A DNA stretch of 64,000 nt from Protopterus annectens (lineage: Eukaryota; Chordata; Ceratodontiformes; Protopteridae), in NCBI RefSeq assembly GCF_019279795.1, contig NC_056748.1, forward strand, positions 614,296,741 to 614,360,740. The letters are read 5' to 3'. Under the pieces are notes generated by a model. The model did not search any database, had not been told where the DNA came from, and saw nothing but the letters and a program-made list of their open reading frames with translations. Positions within the stretch are counted from its first letter, which is position 1. Every line of letters starts with the position of its first letter. The position numbers were made by a program, and so were the translations under genes. Shown in pieces: positions 32,241-44,344 of this stretch.

Positions 32241-33390
32241 AGTCTCTTGATGTACTCAATTTTAAGAGTTACATTTAGAATTGGAGGGTGTGTGTTACTT
32301 TGTTAAGGCTGACATTGTGTGTGTTGAATATTTTAGTCTCTTCTTTATTTTGTGGTTCAGTGTTAGGTGGCATCCTGAATTGTTATAAACCATGTTTATA
32401 TTTGCTGTTTTAGTTTTAAACAAAATATATGTGGGTCAACGCATTCGCAGGACTTTTCAGAGCTCATTAGTATTAATATGAGTTGCATGACATCTGAGAA
32501 AAGGAGGTGTGTGTGTATGTTTGCTGAAATACAAGGGCTATGGAGGTGTTTAACACTGATTCTGGGAAAAGACGAATTATGAAAGCAGAGTCTAAAGATG
32601 ATGAAGTGGGTTTTCTAGTGTCTAGATCTTCTATTTGATTTTGTAAACATTTAGCTCTGTATGTGTGAACCACAAGTGTTGCATATTGGGAGAACTGTGA
32701 ATTCATGTCAATATGAAACTGCAAATAAGCATTTTAGAAGACCACATAAGCATCATTACTTGGTGAATTATACATTGAGAGGTTTTATAAACAAGCTATA
32801 TACATTTATAATTATAGATAATGTGCAACACTGCTTTTGTATATGACAAATAATGTCTTGTAATGTTTTGAAATTCACTTTTCAACATCCAGAAAACCAG
32901 TGGCTAACAGGTGAAGTGTATTTGTATACATGAATTTATATGCATATAAACTTGTGCTGTAACATTTTTTGTAGTTGTTTACATATCTGGTGGTACTAAT
33001 CAATCACAATTGTGATGCAGAAGATGGAATTCTTTATGAGTGTTTTACTTAGTGATGTGTTATATTATTGCTAATTTCTAATCTGTTACACTGCTTTTCC
33101 AGTTTAGTTATGCTGCTGATTTCAACACAGTTGTAGTATCCCTTCACTGGTTACAGACAGTGTTTAAGTGTATTAAAAAAGATGCATCATGTACTATGGT
33201 GCGGTAGAAAATAATATAAATGTGTTTGCAGAAGCGTGAAACTAATAATGTGATAAATGACGGCACTGATTTTCTCTTAGCAAATGCAGACATACAGTAG
33301 TTGTATGAGATTTGCAATGCCTACAGGAACATATTCAGATAACCCGAGTCTTTTGTTTCCTTTGCTGCCCGTCTGCTATCATGTAACTTG
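32241..33390. other. Intronic sequence without recognised features
   Basis: AT-rich sequence with no motif, tandem repeat or splice-bounded exon that I can support. Confidence 0.5.
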
Positions 33391-33394
33391 TTCA

Positions 33395-33540
33395 TGATGT
33401 AGTGGTTGAGCAGTAGACTCTAAAGTACAGGTACGTGAGTTTGAGGCCTGGGAACCTAAACTGTTAGTTTGTGCAAGGATTATGGCTATAAGATGTTAAT
33501 GAGCCACTTTCAGTGGTACAGGGATTAATTCCCTCAACCT
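33395..33540 (+). mobile_element. tRNA-headed SINE fragment
   Basis: GATGTAGTGGTTGAGCAGTA followed by GACTCTAAAG and GAGTTTGAGGCCTGGG resembles the tRNA-derived head of MIR-type SINEs (A box then degenerate B box). The body is short and diverged. Confidence 0.55.
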
Positions 33541-33544
33541 TAAT

Positions 33545-33765
33545 TTACAGTCTGGCAGATGGTGCAAATGACTAAAGCTCTGACCTACTATGAGCTGATT
33601 GCCATGCCAAGAGTATAGTATTTGAATCTTTACACCTTCATTTGTCTGTTGTGTAACCTTGAGCAAGTCACTTAATCAAGCAGTGTTTTAAGGCAACTGG
33701 GAATTTGGCTGAAGTTCCTTAATGGTCTCCTAGATTGCATGTCTAGTATCTACCTATGAACATGT
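33545..33765 (+). mobile_element. CORE/MIR-like SINE
   Basis: A tRNA-like head (TGGTGCAAATGACTAAAGC, later TATTTGAATCTTTACACC) is followed by TGTGTAACCTTGAGCAAGTC and ACTTAATC, which matches the CORE element of MIR SINEs (TGTGACCTTGGGCAAGTCAC). The 3' end, TAGTATCTACCTATGAAC, resembles the CR1 tail seen elsewhere in the window. Confidence 0.7.
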
Positions 33766-34399
33766 ACTTTTAAGGACTTCTGGAGCTGAAACAATGCAAT
33801 GCAAAGGGAAACCTATGAAGTAAACTAATTCCTACAATAATAAAAGTAAACGTAATAGTCTGAACATGAAAGGTGAGTGTTTACTAGTTAGTTTCATAGT
33901 GCTGTAGCAGCACCTCCTCCACCCCATTCTTAGATGTGATGTGTATGTACATGTAGGTTGTAATTTTTTTCACAGAAAATGAATTACTTATTACACATTT
34001 GTGGAGTATTTATGGAAAGCTCGGGACAGCTTTCTGAGAAGGGAATCTGAGATTCTCTCTGACAGCACCTATATGCTGTTGATATGCTTCCTATATTTTG
34101 CTGAAGCAGATATGAATCACTAAACTTTTACCTGCATGTGACTAACTGCTTGTTCCTTTTTTATGGGAGACTCCTGGACTTTGACATAAAATACACTGTA
34201 GAAAAGATAAGTAGTCTGTATGTCTTTGAGTTCAATTTAAGAAAGTTTTGTTTGTTTTTATTTCAAAAACTTTGGTTAATTAATTGTGTTGGAAAAAATC
34301 CACATAACTTCATTTAAGTTTTGCTTCTACAATGCGACTGTATATTTTTTTGTAGAAGTGTGAACTTCATTGCCTTGTTTTGTTGTTTAATACACCTGT

Positions 34400-34432
<33 letters not shown>

Positions 34433-34435
<3 letters not shown>

Positions 34436-35113
34436 TTCTACCTGACTTCACCGAAACACCAAAACACCGACAACGCAATCACCGAAACCACATAACCGAC
34501 AGTACCAAAACACGAAAATTCACATACCCGACAACGAAATAACCGACGGTACACAAACACCAAACCTGATACACTTCACACACCACAATCAACAAACAAA
34601 ACACATTCCCCATCCAAAACCACATACACAACACAAGCACACCAACACCCCTGCAAACCCACACTAAACCCCACATACACAACTAGCTACAACCCTGACC
34701 CAAACCCTAACCCTAAGGTCCCTCACTACCGCACTTACCTGACCCGCTCCTAACCTAACTCACTTATCCGCCTCTAACCCAAACACAATCACTACACACT
34801 TACCTGACCCGCTCCCTAACCCTAACTCACTTATCCGCCCCTAACCCAAACACATTCTACTGCGACACTTACCTGACCCGCTCCTAACCCTAACTCACTT
34901 AACCCACCCCTATCCACACTTACCTTACCGCACCTAACTGTCCACTACCCCGCATACTTACACAGCCTTTTCCCATTTCGGCATCCTCAGCGCCGGTGCT
35001 TTCATCCGTGGTCGGTCTTCTGCACTGTCGATCTTCTGGGTCCGCTTTCGGTCTTCTGCACCTCCGATTTCGCTGTCGATGTTCCGGCGTGTCGATGAAG
35101 TCAGGTAGAACCA
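34433..35113. mobile_element. MITE with long inverted repeats inserted in a TA repeat
   Basis: The left end TGGTTCTACCTGACTTCACC and the right end, read on the other strand, TGGTTCTACCTGACTTCATC are inverted copies that stay similar for about 50 bp. (TA)n flanks both sides (34402-34432 and 35114-35138), so the target is a TA repeat. The interior has many CCCTAA and CTTACCTGACCCGCTCC motifs. End sequence (TGGKTCTAC) and internal words link it to the MITE at 28314-28944. A minus-strand frame at 34920-35114 is not a recognised protein. Confidence 0.9.
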
Positions 35114-35177
35114 TATATATATATATATATATATATATTTATTAAATTGTTATGCAGAAATATTTATGATGACTATA

Positions 35178-35470
35178 CATACCTCTTAATCTCTTAGCAC
35201 AAGAAATCTGGACAAAAGCCAAAAATAATGGGGAATAAAGGCAGAAAATAGGAGAAAATTTTAAATATTGCTATTATAACTTTTAAATATTGGTATTATT
35301 GATAGAATAACACATTTTGCATAAGCATTTTCTGAAGGATATGATATCTGAAACTCAAATGCCTGTCAATATTTGGTGATTTCAATCCTTAATGATTTTC
35401 CAGAAAACACAAATTTTAAGAGGAGCAGATCAAAAATATGAGGTGAAAATCTTGACATTTGAGAGGTAAT
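35178..35470 (+). mobile_element. MITE family T, copy a
   Basis: About 300 bp beginning CATACCTCTTAATCTC and ending GACATTTGAGAGGTAAT, which are inverted copies. Internal words AAGAAATCTGGACAA, ATCTGAAACTCAAATG and ACACAAATTTTAAGAGGA recur in three other copies in the window. Confidence 0.8.
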
Positions 35471-35667
35471 ACTACATCTACTTCTACACATCGATGTGCA
35501 CCTTTACCAGCCTGACTTGCAAACACTGAAACATACAGTGCCACCTGAAATATTTAAACTTTTGAAAGTTTTGACATACCCTACACCAATCCAACCTGAA
35601 AAACTCAGTACTTGATAAAAAGTGCTCTTGATAAAAAAAAAAAAAAAACACATTGGAGTGAACAAAG

Positions 35668-35734
<67 letters not shown>
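35668..35734. repeat. (GT)n microsatellite
   Basis: About 33 uninterrupted GT units, followed by GCACGCGCATGTGTG. Confidence 0.95.
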
Positions 35735-35735
<1 letters not shown>

Positions 35736-36029
35736 ACGCGCATGTGTGTCTGTGTGTATCTATCTATCTAATCTTTTTTTATAAATATACACACACACAA
35801 TTAAAAGTGTGAGAGAAACAAGTTAAAATATGTTACAGTACCTAGAATTTCTTTCACTTGATCATAGTCAGAAAGTGTCTGCTTTTTGGTGTTGGGAGGC
35901 AGAATATGTATGAATGTAACTAGTCTATAATTTGGCTTGACAGTAGCAGTGCATATGCATGTATGCATGTGCATGTCTATTAGTGCCTGTGCATGTTTGC
36001 ATAAAATCTTCTGCACCATAGAAAAGGTC

Positions 36030-36240
36030 TGGCTGGGGCAACTTTTACAGACCTCCATAGAACCTTTGAAAATGTAGACTATTGCTTTCTATTTTGTAAA
36101 CTAAACAAACTTGAATTTTGGTCAAACAGTTTCACCTGGTTAAAAAAGTATTAGATAGATTCTTGTTCAGTCAGGGAAGTTATGTATAGGCATGAGTAAC
36201 TTCCCTGATGGAATCTCTCAGGGCTTCATTTTAGGCTATG
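36030..36240 (+). mobile_element. L2-like LINE RT fragment
   Basis: TDLHRTFENVDYCFLFCKLNKLEF matches the DFSKAFDTVDH box of L2/CR1-group RTs in spacing, and SNFPDGISQGFILG matches GVPQGSILG. Stops interrupt it. It may be the proximal part of the LINE at 38170-39748, separated by L1-like sequence. Confidence 0.55.
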
Positions 36241-36779
36241 TGTCATTTTCAGTAGTTATTCATGTCATAACCAGTCTCACTTGCATTTAAAATTCTGAAA
36301 AATAACTTCCGTCCATCCCTAAGCAGCAACCTGCAAATTAAATTTCCCTCATGCATTCTCAGAAGTCTCAGCAATGAAATATTAACAGTAACCAGACCCT
36401 CTTTCATACTTGTATCTTGAGAAAAAAATCTTCAGCAAAATTATACTTCCTAAAGAAGTTCCTTCCCAAATAACTTAGATTACAGAATATTCCCTTTTCA
36501 GAGAAAAAAATAGTAGAATATCTTAAAACAGTTGTACATATTTTCCTGGCAAGAGCTATTCCTCAACCAGATCGTATGGCTGTCCAGCACTTCTGTTTAA
36601 TCCTTATATTTATGGGGACATGATAAAATGTAATACTAAGCAGTATGGATTAAAAGAGATTCTGTTATGGCAACTAAGGATATATGGGAAGAGACTAAAA
36701 AGATGTAAAAATTGAGAAAATGGAAGCTTTTTTATGGATATGGATAGCAAGATACAAAAAATGTTTTAGTACCTTTAGA

Positions 36780-37552
36780 TTTCTACACAGGTCATGCATA
36801 TTTTTATCAACCAGCGAAAATGTGGATAGCAATTGATAAAGAGTTGAAGGATTTTATCTGGGATGGTAAGAGGGCAAGAGTCAAGTGGGTAAGTTGAGCC
36901 TTCCAATAGAACAAGGTAGTTTGGGATTAACTTATTTGAAGGGATATTTCAGAGCAACACAGTTAAGGGTACTATACAGAGCGCAAGCAGAAAGCTGTAA
37001 TTCAGAGTAGAAAGAGATGATGGTGAAATGGGGGAAGCTCAAGAAAAAAGTAGAGACTGGGATTTTGGATGCAGATCCTTAAGAGAATAACAATAACCAT
37101 ACAAAATGTTATATTCATAAAGTAGCAGAAAGTATTCTAAGAATGAAGCCAACACAGGAATGGAGAAAAGATTTTGCTGGTAGAGATGACCGCAATTAGA
37201 TTAGAGGTACAGAGAATAGTCAAGAGGGGGGACTGGAATTTATTGGAGAAAACTGACAAAGAAACCAAAGTGTTGGGAGCAAATAGTTAGAGAGGAAAAG
37301 GTAATAGAATGGGAAGAGGCCAAAAATACATTTCAATGGCAGGATAGAGATTGCCTTCTTTATCAAGGATTGATATCAGAGTACAGGCAAAGACAAAGGA
37401 ATAGGGGGGTCCTAAGTGAAAGACCACAACCGGTAGAGTTTTCAGTAGAATGTAGAACAGAAACTGCTGTTAAAAAGGATAATTAGTAGGGCATATAAAG
37501 TATTGCATGATAACTATAGGAATCAATTAGAGTTGCTTATAAAGGATTGGGA

Positions 37553-37585
<33 letters not shown>

Positions 37586-38130
37586 AACAATGGAAGGATA
37601 TTTGCATAGCTCCCAAATAGGCAATGAAGTCTATAAGATTTAGGATCATTGCTTGGAAGTGTTTGCACAGATATTTTTATAACCCAAGCAGACTCCAAAG
37701 AATTTTCCTTAGGAAGACTGCAAATGTTGGAGGTGTGATGTGGAAGAAAGAGTTAATTGGAAACATATTTTTGGGAGTGTGATAAGTTGGCTGACTTTAA
37801 AACTTCCCCGCAGACTACTCTGTTGGAAATACTAGGTGAGCAAATTGCTGTAACTAAGGAAATTATTTTTTGAGCTGTGTTACAGAATTGAAATTGCCTA
37901 GACATGTTAAGACTCTGGTGAGTTTAATTCTGGTGGCTGCCAGAAAAGCAGTTACTAGAAAATTTAAATCAAAGTCTAAACAAACTGTTTTAGAACTAGT
38001 GAATATAATAAGAGAGATAAAAGAATTGAAAGTGAGATATTTAGAAAAGGGTAGGAGCAAATTACATTAAAAAGGAATTGTTTGAACATTTCATGCAGAA
38101 TATTGTTTTGGAGGAGGAATGAAGTTTAAG
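36780..38130 (+). mobile_element. L1-like LINE, ORF2 C-terminal part
   Basis: Frames read KDFIWDGKRARVKW, LGLTYLKGYFRATQLRVLYRAQ, then CWRCDVEERVNWKHIFWECDKL (the Cys/His motif after RT in L1/Tx1) near 37710-37790, and a terminal ARKAVTRKFKSKSKQTVLE (37940-38000). Several frameshifts are present, so it is a pseudogene. It ends before the L2-like frame begins at about 38170. Confidence 0.7.
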
Positions 38131-38169
38131 GGAAGGCAGGAATTGAATGGGTTATGTAATGTTTAATGG

Positions 38170-39748
38170 ACAATGACTGTACAGAAGTATATATGTAATG
38201 TATAAATTGGCTAAATGATGCCCAATTAATGCTGAATCCCCAAAAAACAAAACTATTATTATTCTCATCAAAACCCCCAGGCACAGAATTCAAGGTACTT
38301 TCACACAACAAAATTAAAATAGAACAGGTGAAATACGCAGAACTTTTAGGAATAGTAATTGATGATAAACTCTCCTTTGAACATCATATACTCAATACAA
38401 TAAAGAAAACCCATTTCAAACTAGGCAAACTATACTGACATAAACTGTACCTCAACAAAGAAACTAAGATAAAACTAGCTAATACCTTGCTTATCCCATC
38501 GCTCATGTATGGAAGTCCCATTTTCACCAATCTCCATACATCCCTCTATCATAAGCTGGAATCATGCTACTACAAAATATCAAAATTCGCCTCTGGCATA
38601 CCCAACCACTGTCATCACTGCAGCGCTATCTCAAACTTGTCCTGGCTAGAATTTCACTACTATGTCTACTATACTCAGTTAACTTTTGCTCATAAGCTAA
38701 TCTTCCAACCAAATAGGTATCCAGCACTCCAATCAATCTTACACACATATACCCCTACCTGAACCCTCTGCTCCTCAGACAGAAACCTACTGCATGTTGC
38801 CAAACCCAGTAAGAGAGCAGGACAATGCCTATATTCTCATAACATGGAATATCCTCCCCACATCTATCACTCAGCTTGACTCCCTAGTGGTCTTTAAAAC
38901 AGCATTACAATCCTACTTTTTAAACAATCCAAGTTGTACCTGTGAACTACAGTGTAAACCCAAACCCCCCTTAACTTCGATGATAAACTTCTCAACCCTA
39001 TTATATATCTCACCTGCAATCAGTATGACACACTCCTCTGATTTCAATATTTTATAGTATACATTAACCTATACTAAGGTCATTGATTACTCTCATGTGA
39101 ATTGAATAAATGTAAATAAGTCTTCTGTATTTAGAATGTTTATATGTTAGTACCCCTTTGCGGGTGGCCACGGTGGTGCAGCGGTTAGAGTTGCTACCTC
39201 ACAGCAAGTGGTTCTCCGGTTCGATTCTCGACTGGGGTGCCTTCTGTGCGGAGTCTGCATGTCCTGTCTGTGGTCGCGTGGGTTTCCTCCGGGTGTTCCA
39301 GCTTCTTCCCACATCCCAAAGACATGCAGTAGATGGATTGGACACTCTAAATTGGCCCTAGGTGTGTGTGCCTTCTCTGGAAGGTTGGGTTCTGGGTTGG
39401 CAACTCAACCCCGTAAAATTCCACTGCCAATCATGAGCAGACAGATGATCCGCTGTGGCGACCCTTGACCGGGAAAAGCCAGAAGAAGAATATGTTAGTA
39501 CGCCTTTGCATATCTCAGTGTTTGCACTGTTTCTGTCTCGGGTTCTCTTATATACTAATAACTGTCTATTATCTTATAACAGTGGATCTTTTTATACTGT
39601 TTCTGTACTGCTTATTCTGTATATTAATAACTATGCAACATTTTATAACTGTGGAACCTTTCTCCCAGGGCCTCTGCTGAAAATGGCTTCCTGACCCAGT
39701 GGACTTTCCCAGTCAACAAATGGCAATAAATAAATAAATAAATAATGC
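38170..39748 (+). mobile_element. L2-like LINE 3' part with (AATA)n tail, split by a SINE
   Basis: Frames read INWLNDAQLMLNPQKTKLL, YAELLGIVIDDKLSFEHHI, LIPSLMYGSPIF and SNLSWLEFHY, the RT thumb and C-terminus of L2-group LINEs; 38794-39057 gives the terminal FKTALQSYFLN. The 3' untranslated end continues after a SINE (39162-39489): GGGCCTCTGCTGAAAATGGC, GTGGACTTTCCCAGTCAA, then AATA repeats (39727-39748). The same 3' end occurs on the minus strand at 44345-44460. It is broken by stops near 38439 and 38763. Confidence 0.8.
39142..39509 (+). mobile_element. tRNA-derived SINE with 20-bp target-site duplication
   Basis: The SINE body is 39162-39489 (328 bp). The head has an A box TGGTGCAGCGG (39174-39184) and B box GGTTCGATTC (39219-39228). 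The body contains GCGTGGGTTTCCTCCGGGTG and CCCAAAGACATGCAG, known from SINEs of many fishes and other vertebrates, and ends in GTGGCGACCCTTGACCGGGA with a GAAGAAGAA tail. Flanking ATATGTTAGTACNCCTTTGC repeats at 39142-39161 and 39490-39509 differ at one base. They mark a precise LINE-mediated insertion into the 3' part of the L2-like LINE. Confidence 0.92.
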
Positions 39749-40705
39749 TTGCAACTGAAAATATGTCACTATAGTTTTTCATTTATATAAATGTATGATT
39801 GCTTATAGCATAAATGATAATTCAATAAATGTGTTTCTTCTTAAAAAAAAAAAAACAATACAGCAAAATAAAGCACTTGGGTTAGCTAAATACAACAGAA
39901 AAAGATAATGGCTTTTTGAAGTCGACAAACCGCAACATTTGTGAAACGTTTAGTTTAAAATAAAGCCATAGATATCAGTTATCTTCAGAATGAAAAGAAT
40001 AAAAGCTAACAAAAACAGAAATATGTAGTGTTGCTCAGGTTTAAAGTCTAAAAAGAATATCACCTGGATTCCAAAACAAATTAAGATTACGGCAAGATAC
40101 TTTGTCAAGATTGTCAGCTTTCTTAAAATGGATGTGACTTGGCACAGTGCCTTGTTCCAAATGTAGTTTGTTTTGGACTTTGTGAGTTTTGTATTTCTCT
40201 ACAAAAGGAAAGTAGACATTATTTAAAATATTGTGACATGAAATTATATTATATTTTTATTGAAACCTAAGAAGCTACTCCTTTGTCTTTGAAATTAACA
40301 GCATACTGGAGGGATATTATGTACACAGTTATCTCAGCGTCATTCCCTGAACATTTCTTGAGAAATATGTCAACCATTTTCTAGCTACAGTCCTTTATAC
40401 ACAAGACTCAAACATAGCTAATTACAGTCAGATTGGGGATGGTCTCATTGAAATGGTAAATAATACAGGGAATGGATTGGCTAAAGGGAGATTGAAATAA
40501 ACAAACGGGTATCTCTGCCATTGTCTTTATCATTATGTATAATTTCATAGGTAGTTCTTTTTTATTTTTTTTACTAATATTATATCTTTTTCAGCCAGGT
40601 AAGCCTCAAGTTGGTCTATTATAATCAATTATTTACCCATCAAAGAAATAAAAATAAATTATGTTAATAAATAAAATCTGTAATATGGGAAGAATGTGGA
40701 GGGCT
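39749..40705. other. Intronic sequence without recognised features
   Basis: AT-rich sequence with poly-A and poly-T stretches only. Confidence 0.5.
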
Positions 40706-40709
40706 CCCT

Positions 40710-40874
40710 ACTGAAATGTTGGCACTCAAAATGCACCCCCCCCCCAGAAAAGACCAAACTCCAGGAAAAGAGCGAATCTTGAGAATTGCTCTTCTCTTTT
40801 AAATTTCTTTTTTGCAGAGGGGCAAGCGCCCCTGCATACCCGATGTAAGACACAAGCTCCCCACACCCCCTGAA

Positions 40875-40945
<71 letters not shown>

Positions 40946-41102
40946 GTATACCAACTGCAAAATGTCCATATTACCATACCTCAGACAAAAGGGAATATTT
41001 CAGGGAATGGTCATCTCACAATTAGTGTATATAAGTCCATTTTTGGCCCTTCAGTCTCAATGTTTTGGGACTCGCTCTAGCAGGTCCTGACATTTCAAAT
41101 GG
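40710..41102. mobile_element. MITE family P, copy 1
   Basis: The left end TGAAATGTTGGCACTCAAAA and the right end GTCCTGACATTTCAAATGG are imperfect inverted copies. The interior has TTCTTTTTTGCAGAGGGGC, CCTGAACTTATATA followed by a long TA repeat, and TCAATGTTTTGGGACTCGC. The same order of blocks occurs at about 45650-46080. Confidence 0.75.
40878..40940. repeat. (TA)n microsatellite inside MITE
   Basis: About 31 uninterrupted TA units. Confidence 0.95.
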
Positions 41103-41436
41103 TTACCATGTGGAGGAGTCATGTGGTATTAACAGAAAAACCTTTACATGTATGCTAGTCTTAAAATCAGGGTATTTAATTGATTGTGAACACGAGGATA
41201 CCATGAGTGATCACACATCCAATAAATTAGCATAAGAAAGATAAAAGTCACTGGGGGAATGTTTTAAAGAAAGGCAATTCATAGGGCTTTGCACAGACAG
41301 GAATATTAGCTGGTTAACTGCTGTAAGCACGAAAGACTACTCGTAAGTCACAAACCTTCCTTTAATATATTCCACAAGTTAGAAATGAAAATGCAAGTAA
41401 AACACAATAACAGGTAAAAAAGTAACAGTTAAGTGC

Positions 41437-41467
41437 TTTCATCCAGGAATATCCCAAGCTTCATCAG
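41437..41467 (-). ncRNA. Hammerhead-ribozyme-like core, Penelope terminal region copy 1
   Basis: On the minus strand CTGATGA (41467-41461) is followed by a 20-nt stem-II-like segment AGCTTGGGATATTCCTGGAT and GAAA (41440-41437), the two invariant strands of a hammerhead core in order. Penelope-like elements are known to encode hammerhead ribozymes in their terminal repeats. Stem II pairs imperfectly (GGGA with TTCC plus an outer A-U). Downstream GCA and TGT can pair around a 6-nt loop as stem III. Stem I is not convincing by eye. Confidence 0.5.
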
Positions 41468-41750
41468 AACATAGGAATCATGAAATAGTAACCACTTTTA
41501 TATCATTCAAACTGGTTTCCCCCAATGAATTCATCTCATTAATATTAATTCAACTGATGTCATTCATTAAATTACATACTCATTAATTAAGTTCCCTCTT
41601 GCTTGTCAATAGTTATGAAATTGTAAAATACGTATTAAAACCTATACCAGAATCAATTAAATAAAATGTACCCCATACAAATATAATTTTTAAAAACCAA
41701 CATTCAATTCCAGAATAATAAACATATTAAAAACACACTGCTTACTCCTA

Positions 41751-42260
41751 TTATTTAGCTGCCCTTAACTTCAAAACACTATTTATACTCATGTGGTCAT
41801 TTAAACCAGGTTTTTTAGTTCCATCCAATTTTAACTGCCAGTATAATTCTTTGTATTCTAAGCAGGCCTGCCATAAACCACCCCTTGCATCTTGCTTTAC
41901 TTGTTCTGAAACATAGAACTTAAAATTACTGTCTGGGCATTCTCTCTGGTGCTTGTATAATGCATTAGTGTCTTTTTTTGTAGAGACCTCGTACATATGT
42001 TCATATATACACCTTCTCAAAGGCCTCTCAGTCTTGCCTATGTAGACACTATTACATATTTGGCAAATACTAATGTAAACCACTCCCTTACTATTACAGT
42101 TGAAATGCTCCTTAGCCCTCATCTTAAACTTCCTAGAAGGGATGTAAATACTATCTTGCTCCAAACTGTTTCCACACTGTTGGCAAAAACCACACTTATG
42201 CATGCCACACATCTTCTTGGTTCTACCTTCCATATTCTCCATTCCATAATGTTCCAGCAT
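41751..42260 (-). pseudogene. Penelope GIY-YIG endonuclease domain (169 codons open)
   Basis: The GIY-YIG nuclease makes the nick that primes reverse transcription. The frame opens MLEHYG and has a zinc-finger-like CGMHKCGFCQQC, a linker FKMRAKEHFNCNSKG, then VVYISICQICNSVYIGKTERPLRRCIYEH written here as two pieces: VVYISICQICNSV (the GIY half) and YIGKTERPLRR (the YIG half with the conserved Arg). It ends KLRAAK. The domain itself is intact, but a TAG precedes the first Met once the hAT insertion is removed in thought, and the RT part upstream is damaged. Confidence 0.85.
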
Positions 42261-43277
42261 CTATTCAGTGGTGGCTGGTGACTTTAAATCAAAGGGGAGC
42301 TGCAGGAGACAGCAGGATGGGTGGAGTCAATCGGAATGGGTGTGGCCAACTAGAAAGGGGAGGAGCTATGCTCAAAACCACAAAAACTGTAACTTTAATT
42401 AAATACCCTGCCCTGGGTGCTAAACCATCATTATGAGAGTCCATTCAAGACAAAATGAAGTGTAGAAGAAAAAAAAATATTTCAATCCATTGGCTAATTG
42501 ACAGCTTACTTAATATCTAGATGGAAACAAAAAAGATGCAAGGCATGAAAAAATAAATGACTTTTTAAATACATTACTGGAATGCCAGGCAAAATCAAGT
42601 ATAAGAAAACCAAGCAGCACTTAACTCAAATCACTTCACCTCGCACTCCAGTTCTAATTATAATTTATATTCAGCTTCATTAAAGTACAAGTAACATGCT
42701 GAAAGTAGCAATCTCTGCGATACTCCCACTTGTAAAAATGTTTCTTATCCAAAAAAGACCTGCTGCCTGACAACAACTATCTACTTGTTTCAAGGGGAAA
42801 ACATGATCAAAGTAAAAAATGAAAAGCAAACAAGAAACAAACTCAACATATATTGCTTAAAGGATTACTGCACAGGATATGGACCACACATGATAGATTG
42901 GCATTCTGTTTAGTTTGCAGGTAAAGCCTGTAATGAGCTTAACATAATGTAATCCTGTCCTTTATTACAAATACTGTCATATGCATTTCAATACCCAAGG
43001 CTTATACGTTATCTAGTTATGTAAGTATTCTCTTCATGGCAACAACAGAAAGGCTTTCAATGTTGGCAATACTGCTTATTAAAACTTACTTGCATCTTAC
43101 AATATCAGACAAGCTTATCTGATGGTCATTAAAGCACTGCTACTTAAACACAGAGCAAAATGCACTTTCTGAATAATAATAAGCATAAATCAACAGTATA
43201 AAAATATGACAGAAACAGAACATTCTGCAAAATCAATGACAGATGAAAAGCCACTGTAGTTCTTGTGTTTACCTTGG

Positions 43278-43292
43278 ATGGGGGGGGGGGGG
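43278..43292. repeat. Poly-G/C run
   Basis: A run of about 15 G. Such homopolymers are prone to sequencing error. Confidence 0.8.
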
Positions 43293-43419
43293 TAGTCTGC
43301 GCATTTACACTGCATAACTGCTTGGACACATCCAGAGTCACTACATGGGGGAGTGGGGTGCAACAAGTTTGTCACAATTTGAAACGTCTCTGGCTGATGG
43401 CGGTGGCCCTTACACATTT

Positions 43420-43705
43420 CATATACTCTCAACCTCAGAGCAAGAAATCTGGATAAGACCATAAATAAAAGTAGGACAAAGGTCCAAAAAATACAGACAA
43501 TTTTTAAATGCTGCTCTTACAAACTTAAAGTTCAGTAGGTCTTGCATCAGTATGAATTTTCTGTAGGGTATGAAATCTGAAACTCAAAACAGCTGTCAGT
43601 GAACCTCAGAATGTTGCAGAAATGCTCATCACTGTTGCTTGATTTTCCAACTTGTAAAATAGCACCGGCTTTATGCAAAGAAAAAATCTGAGCAGATAAC
43701 TTTCC
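43420..43705 (+). mobile_element. MITE family T, copy b
   Basis: It begins CATATACTCTCAACCTCAGA and carries the family words AAGAAATCTGGA, AAATGCTGCTCTTA and TATGAAATCTGAAACTCAAA. The right end is diverged. It lies inside the hAT-like element. Confidence 0.75.
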
Positions 43706-44344
43706 AGCAGATCTTTATATAATTAAAAAAAATAAAAAGGTGTGGTTACCTGCTCAGATGACTGTATCATTCTGGCCTGACATATTCTACCTGCAAAAGC
43801 ATTCCATTTATTTATTTTTAATGGATAAGTGAGATAGATCTGGTGTGCCAAACAGAAATCTCCTGCTGGATACCTTCTTCAAACATAATAAGCCCATAAT
43901 GACTTTTGTTTCCTCTGTCTTTTGTTTCAGCACAGCTTGTTCAGAGATTGCCAAAATTCTAAGATACACATAATTACACATTTAATGATTTCAGATAATT
44001 AAACTGACGTACCTAAGGAAAACAATGCGCCAGCGATGTATATGTTATTAATTGTATTCAGAATTATTGAAATACTAATTTGTTTGTCTTCAGTGAGTGG
44101 GTTTGACGTGTCTGTTTTAAGAAGCAATTTGAAAATTTTGCTTTGGTATGTGAAGTTAAGAATCATACATTGTGGAAACTGTAGTTTTGAGATTCAAAAT
44201 CATGTCTGCAGAATGTAGATCATTTGCAGCTTTTTTACTCTCACTACTAGAATTAGCTACAATGCCAGCTTTTTATTGTCTTCCTCAGTCCAGATTTTTA
44301 GGGAAAAAAACAGGAGGACCATGATACTTCGGGTCTTAATGTTG

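Noticed and set aside
34920..35114. Arg-rich 64-codon minus frame in the 34-kb MITE
   Set aside because: It lies in the inverted terminal repeat, with no known domain and no homologous frame in the related MITE.
35612..35812. Val/Cys-rich frame
   Set aside because: It is a (GT)n microsatellite read as protein.
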